Assembly (NCBI GenBank): GCA_021806165.1
Contig: JAJZXY010000012.1
Location: forward strand, 1 to 64,000
Origin: Thermoplasmata archaeon
GTDB lineage: Archaea; Thermoplasmatota; Thermoplasmata; Sysuiplasmatales; Sysuiplasmataceae
DNA length: 64,000 bases
Direction: 5' to 3'
The notes below the pieces were generated by a model that saw only the letters and a list, made by a program, of their open reading frames with translations, had not been told where the DNA came from and searched no databases. This document shows positions 34,773 through 42,535 of this stretch, piece after piece (within the stretch, counting starts at the first letter, position 1; every line of letters begins with the position of its first letter). Position numbers and translations under genes: made by a program.

Positions 34773-35129
34773 TTGAATGTTCTGGTTGTAGACGACTCTT
34801 CGCTGACCAGGGCCGCCATGGTGGCTGCCCTCCAGGCATACAGCCACCAGGTCGTGGGGGAAGGCAAGGATGGCAACGAAGCTGTCGACATGTACAGGGA
34901 GAAGAGGCCCGACGTTGTGCTCCTTGACCTCGCCATGCCCAACAAGGACGGACTCGAGGCAATAAAGGAGATTCTGGAATATGACCCGCAGGCTAACATA
35001 GTGGCTGTCAGCGCCCTTTATGACAGGACGATGCAGAAGAGGGCTGTTGAGCTGGGTGCAAAGGCATACATTGTCAAGCCGTTCGAACTCACAGAGCTAG
35101 TTGCCGTCATGGCCAAATTCGAAAAATGA
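34773..35129 (+). CDS. Stand-alone CheY-like response regulator
   Basis: Single receiver domain, 118 residues. Asp7-Asp8 in LVVDDSS, phosphoacceptor Asp52 in LLDLAMP, Ser80 in VAVSALYD and Lys102 in IVKPFEL complete the active site. The start must be TTG at 34773 (GGAG eight bases upstream); nearby ATGs are out of frame. It is the only receiver in the window and the nearest candidate phosphoacceptor for the large histidine kinase ending 4 kb away. It is 14 bases upstream of endonuclease IV on the same strand, so they may share a transcript. Confidence 0.88.
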   Translation: MNVLVVDDSSLTRAAMVAALQAYSHQVVGEGKDGNEAVDMYREKRPDVVLLDLAMPNKDGLEAIKEILEYDPQANIVAVSALYDRTMQKRAVELGAKAYIVKPFELTELVAVMAKFEK

Positions 35130-35143
35130 ACAGGTGATGCCGG

Positions 35144-35980
35144 ATGCTTCTGGGTGCACATGTCGGGACAGCCGGAGGGTACGTGAATGCTGTGACCTCT
35201 GGTGAGGAGCTTAATGCGGACGTGATACAGATTTTCACTCGGAACCAGATGCAGTGGAAGCCGAAGCCGCTGGACAGACGGGCCGCCCTTGACTTCAGGG
35301 AGGCATTCAAATCCAGCAGGCTCAAGGCTGCAGTGGCGCACGGTTCCTACCTCATAAATCTTGCCACTCCGGAGAAGAAGCTGCGCGCGATGTCTGTCAA
35401 GGCTGTTTTGGACGAGGTCGGGCGGTGTGATGCCCTCGGTATTGGGGCATACATATTCCACCCCGGCAGTCATGTTGGCTCGGGTGAAGAGAAGGGAGAG
35501 GCAAGGGAGGCTGAGAGCCTCACAGAGATACTCTCCGCTACAGAGAATATGGATGTCAAGCTGGCTCTGGAGGGAATGGCGGGCCAGGGCAATGTGATAT
35601 GCCATGACTTCCAGGCGATAAGGAGGGTGCTTGATGCAGTGGATTCTGAAAGACTCGGTGTATGCATCGACACATGCCACATGTTCGCCGCCGGCTATGA
35701 CATGCGGGATGAGGATTCGCTCGCCGAAACGATGCACCACTTCAAGAAGGAGATAGGGATGAAGAAGCTGCTCGCGGTGCACCTCAATGACTCCAAGGGG
35801 GAACTTGGATGCAGGCGCGACAGGCACGAGAACATAGGGAAGGGGAAGATAGGCATCGATGGATTCAGGGCGCTGATGCACTACCCCGGCCTGGGAAGGA
35901 TACCGATGGCGCTTGAGACACCGGGTATCGGTGAATACAGGCGGGAAATAGAATTGCTGAGGAAACTCGCATCCTCATGA
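35144..35980 (+). CDS. nfo: Endonuclease IV (AP endonuclease)
   Basis: Cuts DNA at abasic sites in base-excision repair; a TIM-barrel with three zinc ions. Signatures: LLGAHVGTAGGYVNAV at the start, FTRNQMQWKPKPL, HGSYLINLATP, YIFHPGSHVGSGEEKG, ALEGMAGQGNVI, GVCIDTCHMFAAGYD, VHLNDSKGELGCRRDRHENIGKG, and the closing ALETPG. Length 278 is usual. It complements the OGG1-type glycosylase of this window. Its 3' end overlaps glgA by six bases, tail to tail. Confidence 0.93.
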   Translation: MLLGAHVGTAGGYVNAVTSGEELNADVIQIFTRNQMQWKPKPLDRRAALDFREAFKSSRLKAAVAHGSYLINLATPEKKLRAMSVKAVLDEVGRCDALGIGAYIFHPGSHVGSGEEKGEAREAESLTEILSATENMDVKLALEGMAGQGNVICHDFQAIRRVLDAVDSERLGVCIDTCHMFAAGYDMRDEDSLAETMHHFKKEIGMKKLLAVHLNDSKGELGCRRDRHENIGKGKIGIDGFRALMHYPGLGRIPMALETPGIGEYRREIELLRKLASS

Positions 35981-37333
35981 CAGCAGCGACCCGTACAGCT
36001 CTGCATAGCGCCTGCCTGAAGCTCCCCAGGACCAGTCCTCCGACATGCATTTTGTGACGAGGCTCCGCCACTTCGTCTGGTCGGAGTATAGTGCTATTGC
36101 CCTGTTGAGCGCATCAGCAAGCTCCGCCGGTCCCTCACCGTCGAACAGGAAACCGTTTCCTTCCCCTGCTTCCCCGTATTCCGTCACGGTGTCGGCAAGA
36201 CCGCCGGTCCTCCTGACAACCGGGACGGTGCCGTAGCGCATGCTTATCATCTGCCCCAGCCCGCATGGTTCAAAGCGCGAGGGCATGACGAATATGTCAG
36301 AGCCGGCATATATCCTGTGAGAAAGCTTCTCGTCGTAGCGGAGTATGGCCCTGCACGACATGTTGTGAAGTGCGGTCCTTTCGATCCTCTTCATCAGCTG
36401 CTCGTCCCCCGTTCCGAGGACAATCAGCTGGTAACCGCCCTTTATGAGCGGCAGGGCGTCAAGAAGAATGTCCATCCCCTTCTGCCTCCACAGCCTGCCG
36501 ATGAATGATATCACTGGGCGCCTTACCTGCGGGAGCGAGAATTCCCTCTGCAGAGCACTCTTGCACTCACCCTTGCCCTGCAATGCCGCATCTGAAAAAT
36601 GCGCCCTCGTCTCGGCATCTGTCGACGGATCCCATATCCCGTAGTCGATGCCGTTGAGTATGCCTGAAAGCTTCCCGCTGTGCTTCCTGATGACACCCTC
36701 CATCCCAAAGCCGAATTCAGGTGTCTGTATCTCCTTCGCGTAAGTGGGGCTGACAGTCACAACTGAGTCTGCAAATACGATGCCTGACTTCAGTGAACTC
36801 GCCTGGCCGTAGAATTCCACGCCCTCCATGTGGAAATTGCCCCTGTCAATTCCAATCTCATCCAGTATAACAGGGTCGGAGGACCCCTGGAATTCAAGGT
36901 TGTGAATGGCGAAGATGGTCTTAGCCCGGCACCCCTTTCCCTTCAGAAGCAGTGGAATGTATCCTGACTGCCAGTCGTTGCAGTGCACAACATCATATCC
37001 GCCTCCCGACAACGCTTCGGCCGCGGCGGCGGCAAAGTAGCCGAAACGCCTGAAATCATCCTCGTATCCGTAAGCCTTCCCCCTGCCGAACAGCTCCCTG
37101 TTCCACAGCTTCACCGCAGTCCAGCCTGCGATCGTCTCCCTTGCGGCTGTGAAAACCATGCCGTTGACAGCCACCTCCCCGCCTTCACCATCCACCGGGG
37201 AGTATGACGGGGTGTAGACATCCACCTGGTGCCCCATTTCCGAAAGTGCCTTCGGGAGTGAATACGAATAGTCGGCAAGCCCCCCTGTCTTGGAGAGGGG
37301 CCAGACCTCAGATGTGACAAACGCAATCTTCAT
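35975..37333 (-). CDS. glgA: Glycogen/starch synthase, GT5
   Basis: Extends alpha-1,4-glucan chains from ADP- or UDP-glucose. N-terminal IAFVTSEVWPLSKTGGLADY carries the nucleotide-sugar-binding Lys15 of KTGGL; HCNDWQSGYIPLLL and FAIHNLEFQG follow; the second Rossmann domain has FIGRLWRQKGMDILLDALP and the nucleotide-binding RFEPCGLGQMISMRYGTVPVVRRTGGLADTV. The frame is open to 37555, but the ATG at 37333 begins the family sequence, giving 452 residues. The neighbouring plus-strand operon (38048-41242) encodes nucleotidyltransferase and glycan-enzyme-like proteins, suggesting a glycogen-related region. Confidence 0.91.
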   Translation of the reverse strand: MKIAFVTSEVWPLSKTGGLADYSYSLPKALSEMGHQVDVYTPSYSPVDGEGGEVAVNGMVFTAARETIAGWTAVKLWNRELFGRGKAYGYEDDFRRFGYFAAAAAEALSGGGYDVVHCNDWQSGYIPLLLKGKGCRAKTIFAIHNLEFQGSSDPVILDEIGIDRGNFHMEGVEFYGQASSLKSGIVFADSVVTVSPTYAKEIQTPEFGFGMEGVIRKHSGKLSGILNGIDYGIWDPSTDAETRAHFSDAALQGKGECKSALQREFSLPQVRRPVISFIGRLWRQKGMDILLDALPLIKGGYQLIVLGTGDEQLMKRIERTALHNMSCRAILRYDEKLSHRIYAGSDIFVMPSRFEPCGLGQMISMRYGTVPVVRRTGGLADTVTEYGEAGEGNGFLFDGEGPAELADALNRAIALYSDQTKWRSLVTKCMSEDWSWGASGRRYAELYGSLLS

Positions 37334-37432
37334 CCCTATACCTGCATGCATGATGTAGCAGGTGTCATTTAGACACTGCTGCTGTCTTCCATGCCGGGCA
37401 TGACTTAATAGATTTGCGGGCGATTCACCAAC

Positions 37433-37843
37433 ATGCCAAAGTTCAGGCACGGATTCAGGGTGAACTGGGTCGACACTGACGCCCTGGCGGTCGTCCACTT
37501 TTCGAACTATTTCAGGTATTTCGAGAAGGCGGAGCAGGAATTCTACGAGCGCCATGGAAAGAAGGAAGCCGAGGTGATGAAGGAGATGAATCTGGCATTT
37601 CCAAGGGTCGATGCGAAATGCACATATGAGTCACCCCTGCATTTCGGTGACGAGGCCGAGACGGAACTTTCGCTGTCACGCATCTCCGACAGATCTGTTT
37701 CCATAGACTTTGAGATAAGGAATGTGACAGAGGGGAAGAGGGCTGCGCACGGGAGCATGACTCTTGTCTGCGTCGACACAAGAAGCTGGAAGGCTGTCAG
37801 CATTCCTGCAGAGATAAGGGAGATGTTCAGCAGCATGGGCTGA
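37433..37843 (+). CDS. Hotdog-fold acyl-CoA thioesterase, YbgC/4HBT-like
   Basis: 136 residues. The 4HBT signature WVDTDALAVVHFSNYFRYFEKAEQEF contains the catalytic Asp; the rest follows the hotdog pattern with FEIRNVTEGKRAAHGSMTLVCVD. Hydrolyses an unidentified acyl-CoA. A TATA-like CTTAATAGAT (about 37405-37414) lies 24 bases before the ATG, consistent with a leaderless transcript. Divergent from glgA. Confidence 0.85.
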   Translation: MPKFRHGFRVNWVDTDALAVVHFSNYFRYFEKAEQEFYERHGKKEAEVMKEMNLAFPRVDAKCTYESPLHFGDEAETELSLSRISDRSVSIDFEIRNVTEGKRAAHGSMTLVCVDTRSWKAVSIPAEIREMFSSMG

Positions 37844-38047
37844 CACCGGAACAGCGACCTTTGACGGCGTCAGTTTATGAGGACGGCAGCCCTGGAGGGG
37901 GTATTGCAATCTAAATTGCCCGTATTTGTCCCATGGATCTATCAGGAAGGCTGAAATAACCAAGCATGAATTAACTACACTCCGGAGGCGTTTCCCGCGG
38001 AGGCGCTTCATATGTTGTGACAAGGAGCGGTTTGTGGAGGTGATAGT

Positions 38048-39130
38048 ATGAGGGCTATAATGATGGCTGCCGGGAAGGGGACGAGGCTGCTGCCTCTGAC
38101 AGCAACCAGGCCCAAGCCCATGATGCCCTTGCTCAACCAGCCCATAATGGACAGCATGCTTTCCCTTGTCAAGAGTGCGGGCATAGATGACGTCACCATC
38201 CTTGTCGACTACCTTTCCGAACAGATTGTGAGCCATGTCGGCGACGGGAGCAAGTTCGGGTTGAAGGTGGATTACACGGCGGACAACATAAGGAGGGGGA
38301 CTGCGGGCGCTGTGCGCAACGCCGCGGAAGGTGAGAAGGAGCCATTTCTTGTTGTTTCGGCGGATGTGCTCACCACCATTGATCTCAGGAAGATGATAGA
38401 TGCGCATTCCAATTCCAACGCACATGTTACCATGATGCTCGCCTCCGTTTCTGACACATCCCAGTATGGTGTGGCCATGCTTGATGAGAGGGGAAGGATA
38501 ACACGTTTTCACGAAAAGCCGCGGAGGGAGGACGCGTTCAGCAACCTTGTCAATGCAGGCATCTATGTCTGCAGCCCCGACATACTGCCAGGCATTCCGG
38601 ATGACACAGAGTTCGACTTCTCCAGGCAGCTCTTTCCACTGATGCTGAAGAGTGGACAGCAGATTGGCGGCTACAGGTTTTCAGGCTACTGGAACGATGT
38701 GGGAATGCCCAGCACCTACCTTGCGGCGACTCAGGACATGGTTGACGGGAAGCTCGAGGAGGATGCGCTCGCGAGAAAGAACTACTCCGACGAGCCTGCC
38801 TACGGCCGCCTGATAACTGGGAGGAACTGCCACATAGACGCATCCGCATCGATCGACGGCTGGGCCGTCATGGGAGACAATGTGAGGATCGGCAAGGACG
38901 TGAAGCTTTCAAGATCCATAATATATTCAAATACTCAGATAGGTGATTCCTCCCTGATATCCGAGGCAATAGTGGGCGAGGGCGTGTCCATAGACGGCGC
39001 CGTGACGCTGGACCAGGGCGTTGTGATCGGCGACGGCACGAGGATAGGAAGCGACAGCAGGATCGGGCATAATATCAAGATATGGCACCATTCCCGCCTC
39101 GGCTCCGGAACAAAGATGCTGCATACGTGA
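38048..39130 (+). CDS. Sugar-1-phosphate nucleotidyltransferase with left-handed beta-helix
   Basis: Activates a sugar 1-phosphate to an NDP-sugar. N-terminal nucleotidyltransferase domain with MAAGKGTRLLPLTATRPKPMMPLLNQPIMD (shown here in its two halves: GKGTRLLPLT and RPKPMMPL), VVSADVLTTID for the metal-binding Asp, FHEKPRRED, and YWNDVGMPSTYL. From about residue 260, hexapeptide repeats form a beta-helix. GlmU, glucose-1-phosphate thymidylyl- and mannose-1-phosphate guanylyltransferases share this plan, so the sugar is not determined. A near-perfect GGAGGTGAT ribosome-binding site precedes the ATG. First gene of a tight three-gene operon beside glgA. Confidence 0.87.
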   Translation: MRAIMMAAGKGTRLLPLTATRPKPMMPLLNQPIMDSMLSLVKSAGIDDVTILVDYLSEQIVSHVGDGSKFGLKVDYTADNIRRGTAGAVRNAAEGEKEPFLVVSADVLTTIDLRKMIDAHSNSNAHVTMMLASVSDTSQYGVAMLDERGRITRFHEKPRREDAFSNLVNAGIYVCSPDILPGIPDDTEFDFSRQLFPLMLKSGQQIGGYRFSGYWNDVGMPSTYLAATQDMVDGKLEEDALARKNYSDEPAYGRLITGRNCHIDASASIDGWAVMGDNVRIGKDVKLSRSIIYSNTQIGDSSLISEAIVGEGVSIDGAVTLDQGVVIGDGTRIGSDSRIGHNIKIWHHSRLGSGTKMLHT

Positions 39131-39134
39131 TACA

Positions 39135-39887
39135 ATGAGACTCTACGCATGGGAGAGATACGAGCCGCTTGAGGCAACGAAGGCGGGACTGGCGATTTCA
39201 AAGCACTTCGGTGAAGGAAGCACGATCGTTACTGGAAGGGACGGCCACCAGGTCTCGAGGTTTGTGAGGCGGTGCATTGTGAACGGACTGGTAAACAACG
39301 GATCGCAGGTCCTGGACTTCAGGCTCGTGCCGAGCCAGGCAATAAGGTACGGGACTGTCAGGCAGAAGCTCGACGGAGCTGTCTATATATCATATTTCAA
39401 GAATGAAGTCCAGATACATGTCTACGGCAAAGATGGGAAGAATCTGAGCGCCGAGGAACATGTCAGGATCCGCGTGATATCCGAGGGGATAAAGGATGCA
39501 AGCGCCGCGGTTGCGGACATGGGTTCCATGATCCAGTATACCAACGGAATAGAGGATTATGTGGATTACCTGCATTCAAGGACAGGCAGCGGTGGAGGGG
39601 GCAAATGGCTTGTGGACACACAGGGTGACCCCGTCTCCCTCGTCGTCGATGCACTTTTCGAGAAGCTGGGAATTGAGCACAAGACGTTCAACCCCATGAT
39701 CACATCGGAAGGCGGACTCAAGCCGCGGGAGGCTTTCATTGAGGAGATGACTGCCGGAGGGTACGACCACGGCGCGGTTGTCGAAAGGGATGAACTCCTG
39801 GGTTGCACATACTATCCCTCCAGGGGGGAAGCTGTGCGCTACCATTCATTTGAGGAGATGCTGCTGGGACGGGCCCGCACGCCTTAG
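39135..39887 (+). CDS. Phosphomannomutase-like protein lacking the catalytic serine loop
   Basis: 250 residues matching domains I, II and the beginning of III of the PMM/PGM family: IVTGRDGHQVSRFVRR, then NGSQVLDFRLVPSQAIRYGT, and in domain II KWLVDTQGDPVSLVVDALFEKLGI. The phosphoserine loop (normally TASHNP) reads YISYFKNEVQIHVYGKDG, and the metal-binding DGDR region reads ERDELLG, so mutase activity is not expected. Domain IV is absent. It starts four bases after the nucleotidyltransferase. In some bacteria a degenerate PMM module is fused to such a transferase; here it is separate and probably acts as a subunit or sugar sensor. Confidence 0.7.
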   Translation: MRLYAWERYEPLEATKAGLAISKHFGEGSTIVTGRDGHQVSRFVRRCIVNGLVNNGSQVLDFRLVPSQAIRYGTVRQKLDGAVYISYFKNEVQIHVYGKDGKNLSAEEHVRIRVISEGIKDASAAVADMGSMIQYTNGIEDYVDYLHSRTGSGGGGKWLVDTQGDPVSLVVDALFEKLGIEHKTFNPMITSEGGLKPREAFIEEMTAGGYDHGAVVERDELLGCTYYPSRGEAVRYHSFEEMLLGRARTP

Positions 39888-39892
39888 GACGG

Positions 39893-41242
39893 ATGATGCG
39901 GATGCCTGAAGGAAGGGCATTCTCCATGCTCATACATGCGGACATGCCGCCGACCGGCGATGACTGCATGCCGGCAGACATGATGAAAGCTGCATCGGCG
40001 ATGGTCCTTGATGCACTCATGCCTCTGCTGCTGATGATGGACAGGGTTGCCGCCAGGCGCGGTGATGTCAGGATAGGCCTTTCCATCTCCCCGGTCCTTG
40101 CCGACATTCTCTCATCCGACACATTTGCGCGCTTCTTCAACAGCTATTCAGAGAGCAGGGCCAGGATGATTTCTGACGACCTGCTGGCATTTGCAAGACA
40201 GGGGAGGGGGGAGCATGTGGCTGCTGCAAACCACTGGCTTGACAGGCTCGAGGAAACAATGGCCAGGTACAGGTCGGTAGGAGGCGGCATGCTGGATGAA
40301 TTCTCAGCTTACAGGGGGGTGGAGCTGGCAGCCTCAACCGCAACGGGGGCATCCCTGGCGCTCGCAGATGCAGCCTGCTGCAGGCTGCAGACGGAGACAG
40401 GACTGGCTGCATTCAGAAGGTCAGCTGGAAGAAGGGCGGCAGGTCTTGCTGCCCGTGGCCTTGCAGCGGTGGAGGTGGCAGGAGGCACCGCAGGCGTGCT
40501 GGGAGCTGAAGGTGTGGAATGGGTTGCTGACCTTGACGGCGCCGAAGCAGCGAGGGCCGGGAACGTCCTGTTCCTGCCGGCAGCCAGGCTGGAACCGGAG
40601 CGCTTTGTTGGTCATGGACGGAGCTACCTGGGCATGGGGGCTGTAAGTGTGCCCGGCGGGATGAGATACACGACCCCCGGCGGTGCAGCCTATTCAAGAA
40701 GGAGGGCGGAAGAGGAGGCAGCGGCCGAGGCGGAGGCGTTTGCAGCTTCACTCCCTGAAGGCATGCATCTGTTCTGCATCGATGCAGGAAGCATGTTCAG
40801 CGTCTGGCACGAAGCGGATATCTGGCTGGAGGCGCTTCTCACAGGAGGGAGCGGTGATTTCGCGGCCACGCCGGGGCAGCTTGCACCAGCATGCACGGAA
40901 GCCGCAGAGCTTGCGGCCGATTCGGGAGGAGCAGTGTTGAGTGGGGCGGGAGGTGTGGCCATTCCCGCTGCTCTTGCTGCCGAAATCGGCGGGGGGCTCG
41001 CACCGGGGATGTCAGCTGCTTCGGCCCAGGCGTCGAGGGAGGCGATACTCATCCACACAATGGCGTGGTGGAACCATGCGGGCCTGGCGCGGGTGAATAG
41101 GGAGGCCGTGGAGAGGCACACGGCCAGGATGGAGCAGCTCACCGCAGGCGAAGCGGATGTGGATGATTCGAAGATAGCTGTCTGGAGGGAGGAGACGCCT
41201 TACATGGACTGGCTAGACCGCAGGGATGACTCTCAGGGCTGA
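39893..41242 (+). CDS. Divergent GH57 branching-enzyme-like protein, probable pseudoenzyme
   Basis: 449 residues. GH57 alpha-glucan branching-enzyme wording is visible: LMPLLLMMDRVAARRG then IGLSISPVLADILSS near 40-75, GLAAFRRSAGRR near 170-181, and CIDAGSMFSVWHEADIWLEALL near 295-316, which aligns with the family's D-x-E-L-F-G-H-W-W-F-E segment and keeps the acid/base Asp (Asp297). The nucleophile segment (family: GIWLPECGY) reads GLAARGLAAVE, with Gly189 where Glu is expected. Ala-rich, shorter than true enzymes (about 530). Follows the PMM-like gene by five bases. Likely a glycan-binding or regulatory relative. Confidence 0.6.
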   Translation: MMRMPEGRAFSMLIHADMPPTGDDCMPADMMKAASAMVLDALMPLLLMMDRVAARRGDVRIGLSISPVLADILSSDTFARFFNSYSESRARMISDDLLAFARQGRGEHVAAANHWLDRLEETMARYRSVGGGMLDEFSAYRGVELAASTATGASLALADAACCRLQTETGLAAFRRSAGRRAAGLAARGLAAVEVAGGTAGVLGAEGVEWVADLDGAEAARAGNVLFLPAARLEPERFVGHGRSYLGMGAVSVPGGMRYTTPGGAAYSRRRAEEEAAAEAEAFAASLPEGMHLFCIDAGSMFSVWHEADIWLEALLTGGSGDFAATPGQLAPACTEAAELAADSGGAVLSGAGGVAIPAALAAEIGGGLAPGMSAASAQASREAILIHTMAWWNHAGLARVNREAVERHTARMEQLTAGEADVDDSKIAVWREETPYMDWLDRRDDSQG

Positions 41243-41670
41243 CTCCCGCCCGCATTTTGCGCGGCGTTTGCGGTGCCGTACTTCCTTCTCACGTACCTTA
41301 TGACTGCAATTGAGCTGGCGCCGCCGCTGATTCCGCCGATCAGGAGGGCTGAAACCATCAGGGTTCCAAAGGTTGCATAGCCGCCGAGAAGAGTTACGCT
41401 GAACGGTATTTCGCTGACGGACCTGATGTGGAGGTGGAAGAAGATGACCACGGTCGAGGTGGAGATGAGGGAGGGCAGGCCGCAAAGCCAGAAATCAGCC
41501 CTGCCGCGCCTGGACATGGAACCGAATATAAGGCCGGAGAATACGAGGAAGAACAGGTTGCCGGCATAGAGGATAATGACATCTATGATAAGAGAGCCGA
41601 ATATCACTGACCACAGCTGAAGTTTCAGCTGCTCGCTCGCAATGGCAAATCTCAACTGTCTTCTTTCCAT
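41233..41670 (-). CDS. Hypothetical membrane protein
   Basis: 145 residues with three to four hydrophobic helices (about 18-50, 60-80, 92-118) and a basic, Ala/Gln-rich tail. Family not recognised. The ATG at 41670 is preferred to the frame's opening at 41736 because a TATA-like ATTAATTTTTTAG (minus strand, about 41697-41709) lies about 32 bases upstream. Its 3' end overlaps the GH57-like gene by ten bases. Confidence 0.6.
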   Translation of the reverse strand: MERRQLRFAIASEQLKLQLWSVIFGSLIIDVIILYAGNLFFLVFSGLIFGSMSRRGRADFWLCGLPSLISTSTVVIFFHLHIRSVSEIPFSVTLLGGYATFGTLMVSALLIGGISGGASSIAVIRYVRRKYGTANAAQNAGGSQP

Positions 41671-41758
41671 GTGGCGTGGCACAATCGCTGAATTGGCTAA
41701 AAAATTAATCTCCTCCGGCAGAGCGGCGGAGTGCAAAGGGTTAATCTACACGATGCGG

Positions 41759-41777
41759 CTGATCCTGGCAGGATCAG
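41759..41777 (+). promoter_or_regulatory. Perfect 19-bp palindrome at a promoter
   Basis: CTGATCCTG-G-CAGGATCAG, nine paired bases around one central base, directly before the ATG at 41779 and about 25 bases after a TATA-like GGTTAATCTA (41740-41749). The predicted transcript start falls inside it, the position expected for a repressor operator. It lies in the divergent gap between two hypothetical genes. Confidence 0.4.
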
Positions 41778-41778
41778 G

Positions 41779-41952
41779 ATGCAGGAAAAGAAGGGTATAA
41801 CGCCGGGCGGCAGCGACGTGAGCAGGTGCTCGGAAAACCATGGCAGGATCGTGAAGAGCGACGAATACACCATCACATTCGCCGACGGAGTGGTCGTCAG
41901 GAAGGGAAGCATGGAAATTGTGCACGATCCCCGCAGGCCTGCAGGTGAATAG
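41779..41952 (+). CDS. Small hypothetical protein
   Basis: 57 residues from the ATG at 41779 (a GTG at 41731 opens the frame). Charged, soluble; the second half reads like a short beta-rich domain (YTITFADGVVVRKGSMEIVHD). Family not recognised. A TATA-like element and a perfect palindrome precede it. Moderate confidence that it is a gene. Confidence 0.4.
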   Translation: MQEKKGITPGGSDVSRCSENHGRIVKSDEYTITFADGVVVRKGSMEIVHDPRRPAGE

Positions 41953-42005
41953 GCCGTTCACTCGCAAAGTGAAAGGAATTAAGGAAGGCTGACCATCCTC
42001 CCCAC

Positions 42006-42530
42006 ATGTCAGTTTATGGCTTCGAGGGCAGGAGGCCCTTCATAGGCGAAGGGGCCTACATCTTCCCGACTGCGACTGTCATCGGGAAGGTCACGATAGG
42101 AGAGAATGTATGGGTAGGCCCTGGTGCCGTGGTAAGGGGGGACTACGGCGAGGTCGAGGTAGGCGGATTTACCGCGGTGGAGGAGAACTGCATCATACAT
42201 GCCAGGCCCGGGGAGAAGAGCACCGTCGGGGAGCATGTAACCCTCGGCCACGGATGCATTGTGCATACGGGAACGGTTGAGGACTGGGCGGTAGTCGGAA
42301 TGGGCGCCGTGATTTCCGACTTTGCAAGAGTCGGCAGGTGGGCCGCGGTCGGAGAGGGTGCCGTCGTCAAGAACAGGGGTGACATCCCCGATGAGTCCAT
42401 AGCAGTCGGCGTTCCCGCAAAGGTTGTCGGCAAGATCACAGAGGAGTACAGGAAGGTCTGGACGGAATACAAGCGGAACTACAATTCATTCTGCGAAAGG
42501 TACAGGAACAATCTCAGGGAGGAGTCCTGA
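42006..42530 (+). CDS. Gamma-carbonic-anhydrase-like hexapeptide protein (YrdA/PaaY type)
   Basis: Left-handed beta-helix protein of 174 residues with repeated hexapeptides (IGENVWVGPGAVVRGDYGEVEVGG in pieces) and the three metal His of the gamma-CA fold: one in CIIHARPG and two in HVTLGHGCIVH. Members include gamma-carbonic anhydrases, the carnitine protein CaiE and the thioesterase PaaY; the exact activity cannot be told from sequence. The C-terminal helix EEYRKVWTEYKRNY is typical. Followed six bases later by an SDR gene on the same strand. Confidence 0.85.
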   Translation: MSVYGFEGRRPFIGEGAYIFPTATVIGKVTIGENVWVGPGAVVRGDYGEVEVGGFTAVEENCIIHARPGEKSTVGEHVTLGHGCIVHTGTVEDWAVVGMGAVISDFARVGRWAAVGEGAVVKNRGDIPDESIAVGVPAKVVGKITEEYRKVWTEYKRNYNSFCERYRNNLREES

Positions 42531-42535
42531 GGGGG

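Noticed and set aside
37334-37555. N-terminal extension of glycogen synthase
   Set aside because: The added 74 residues show no family sequence, and the plus-strand thioesterase gene and its promoter lie in this stretch.
41755-41780. Resemblance of CGGCTGATCCTGGCAGG to the 5' end of archaeal 16S rRNA
   Set aside because: The match is only about a dozen bases around a palindrome and nothing downstream resembles rRNA.
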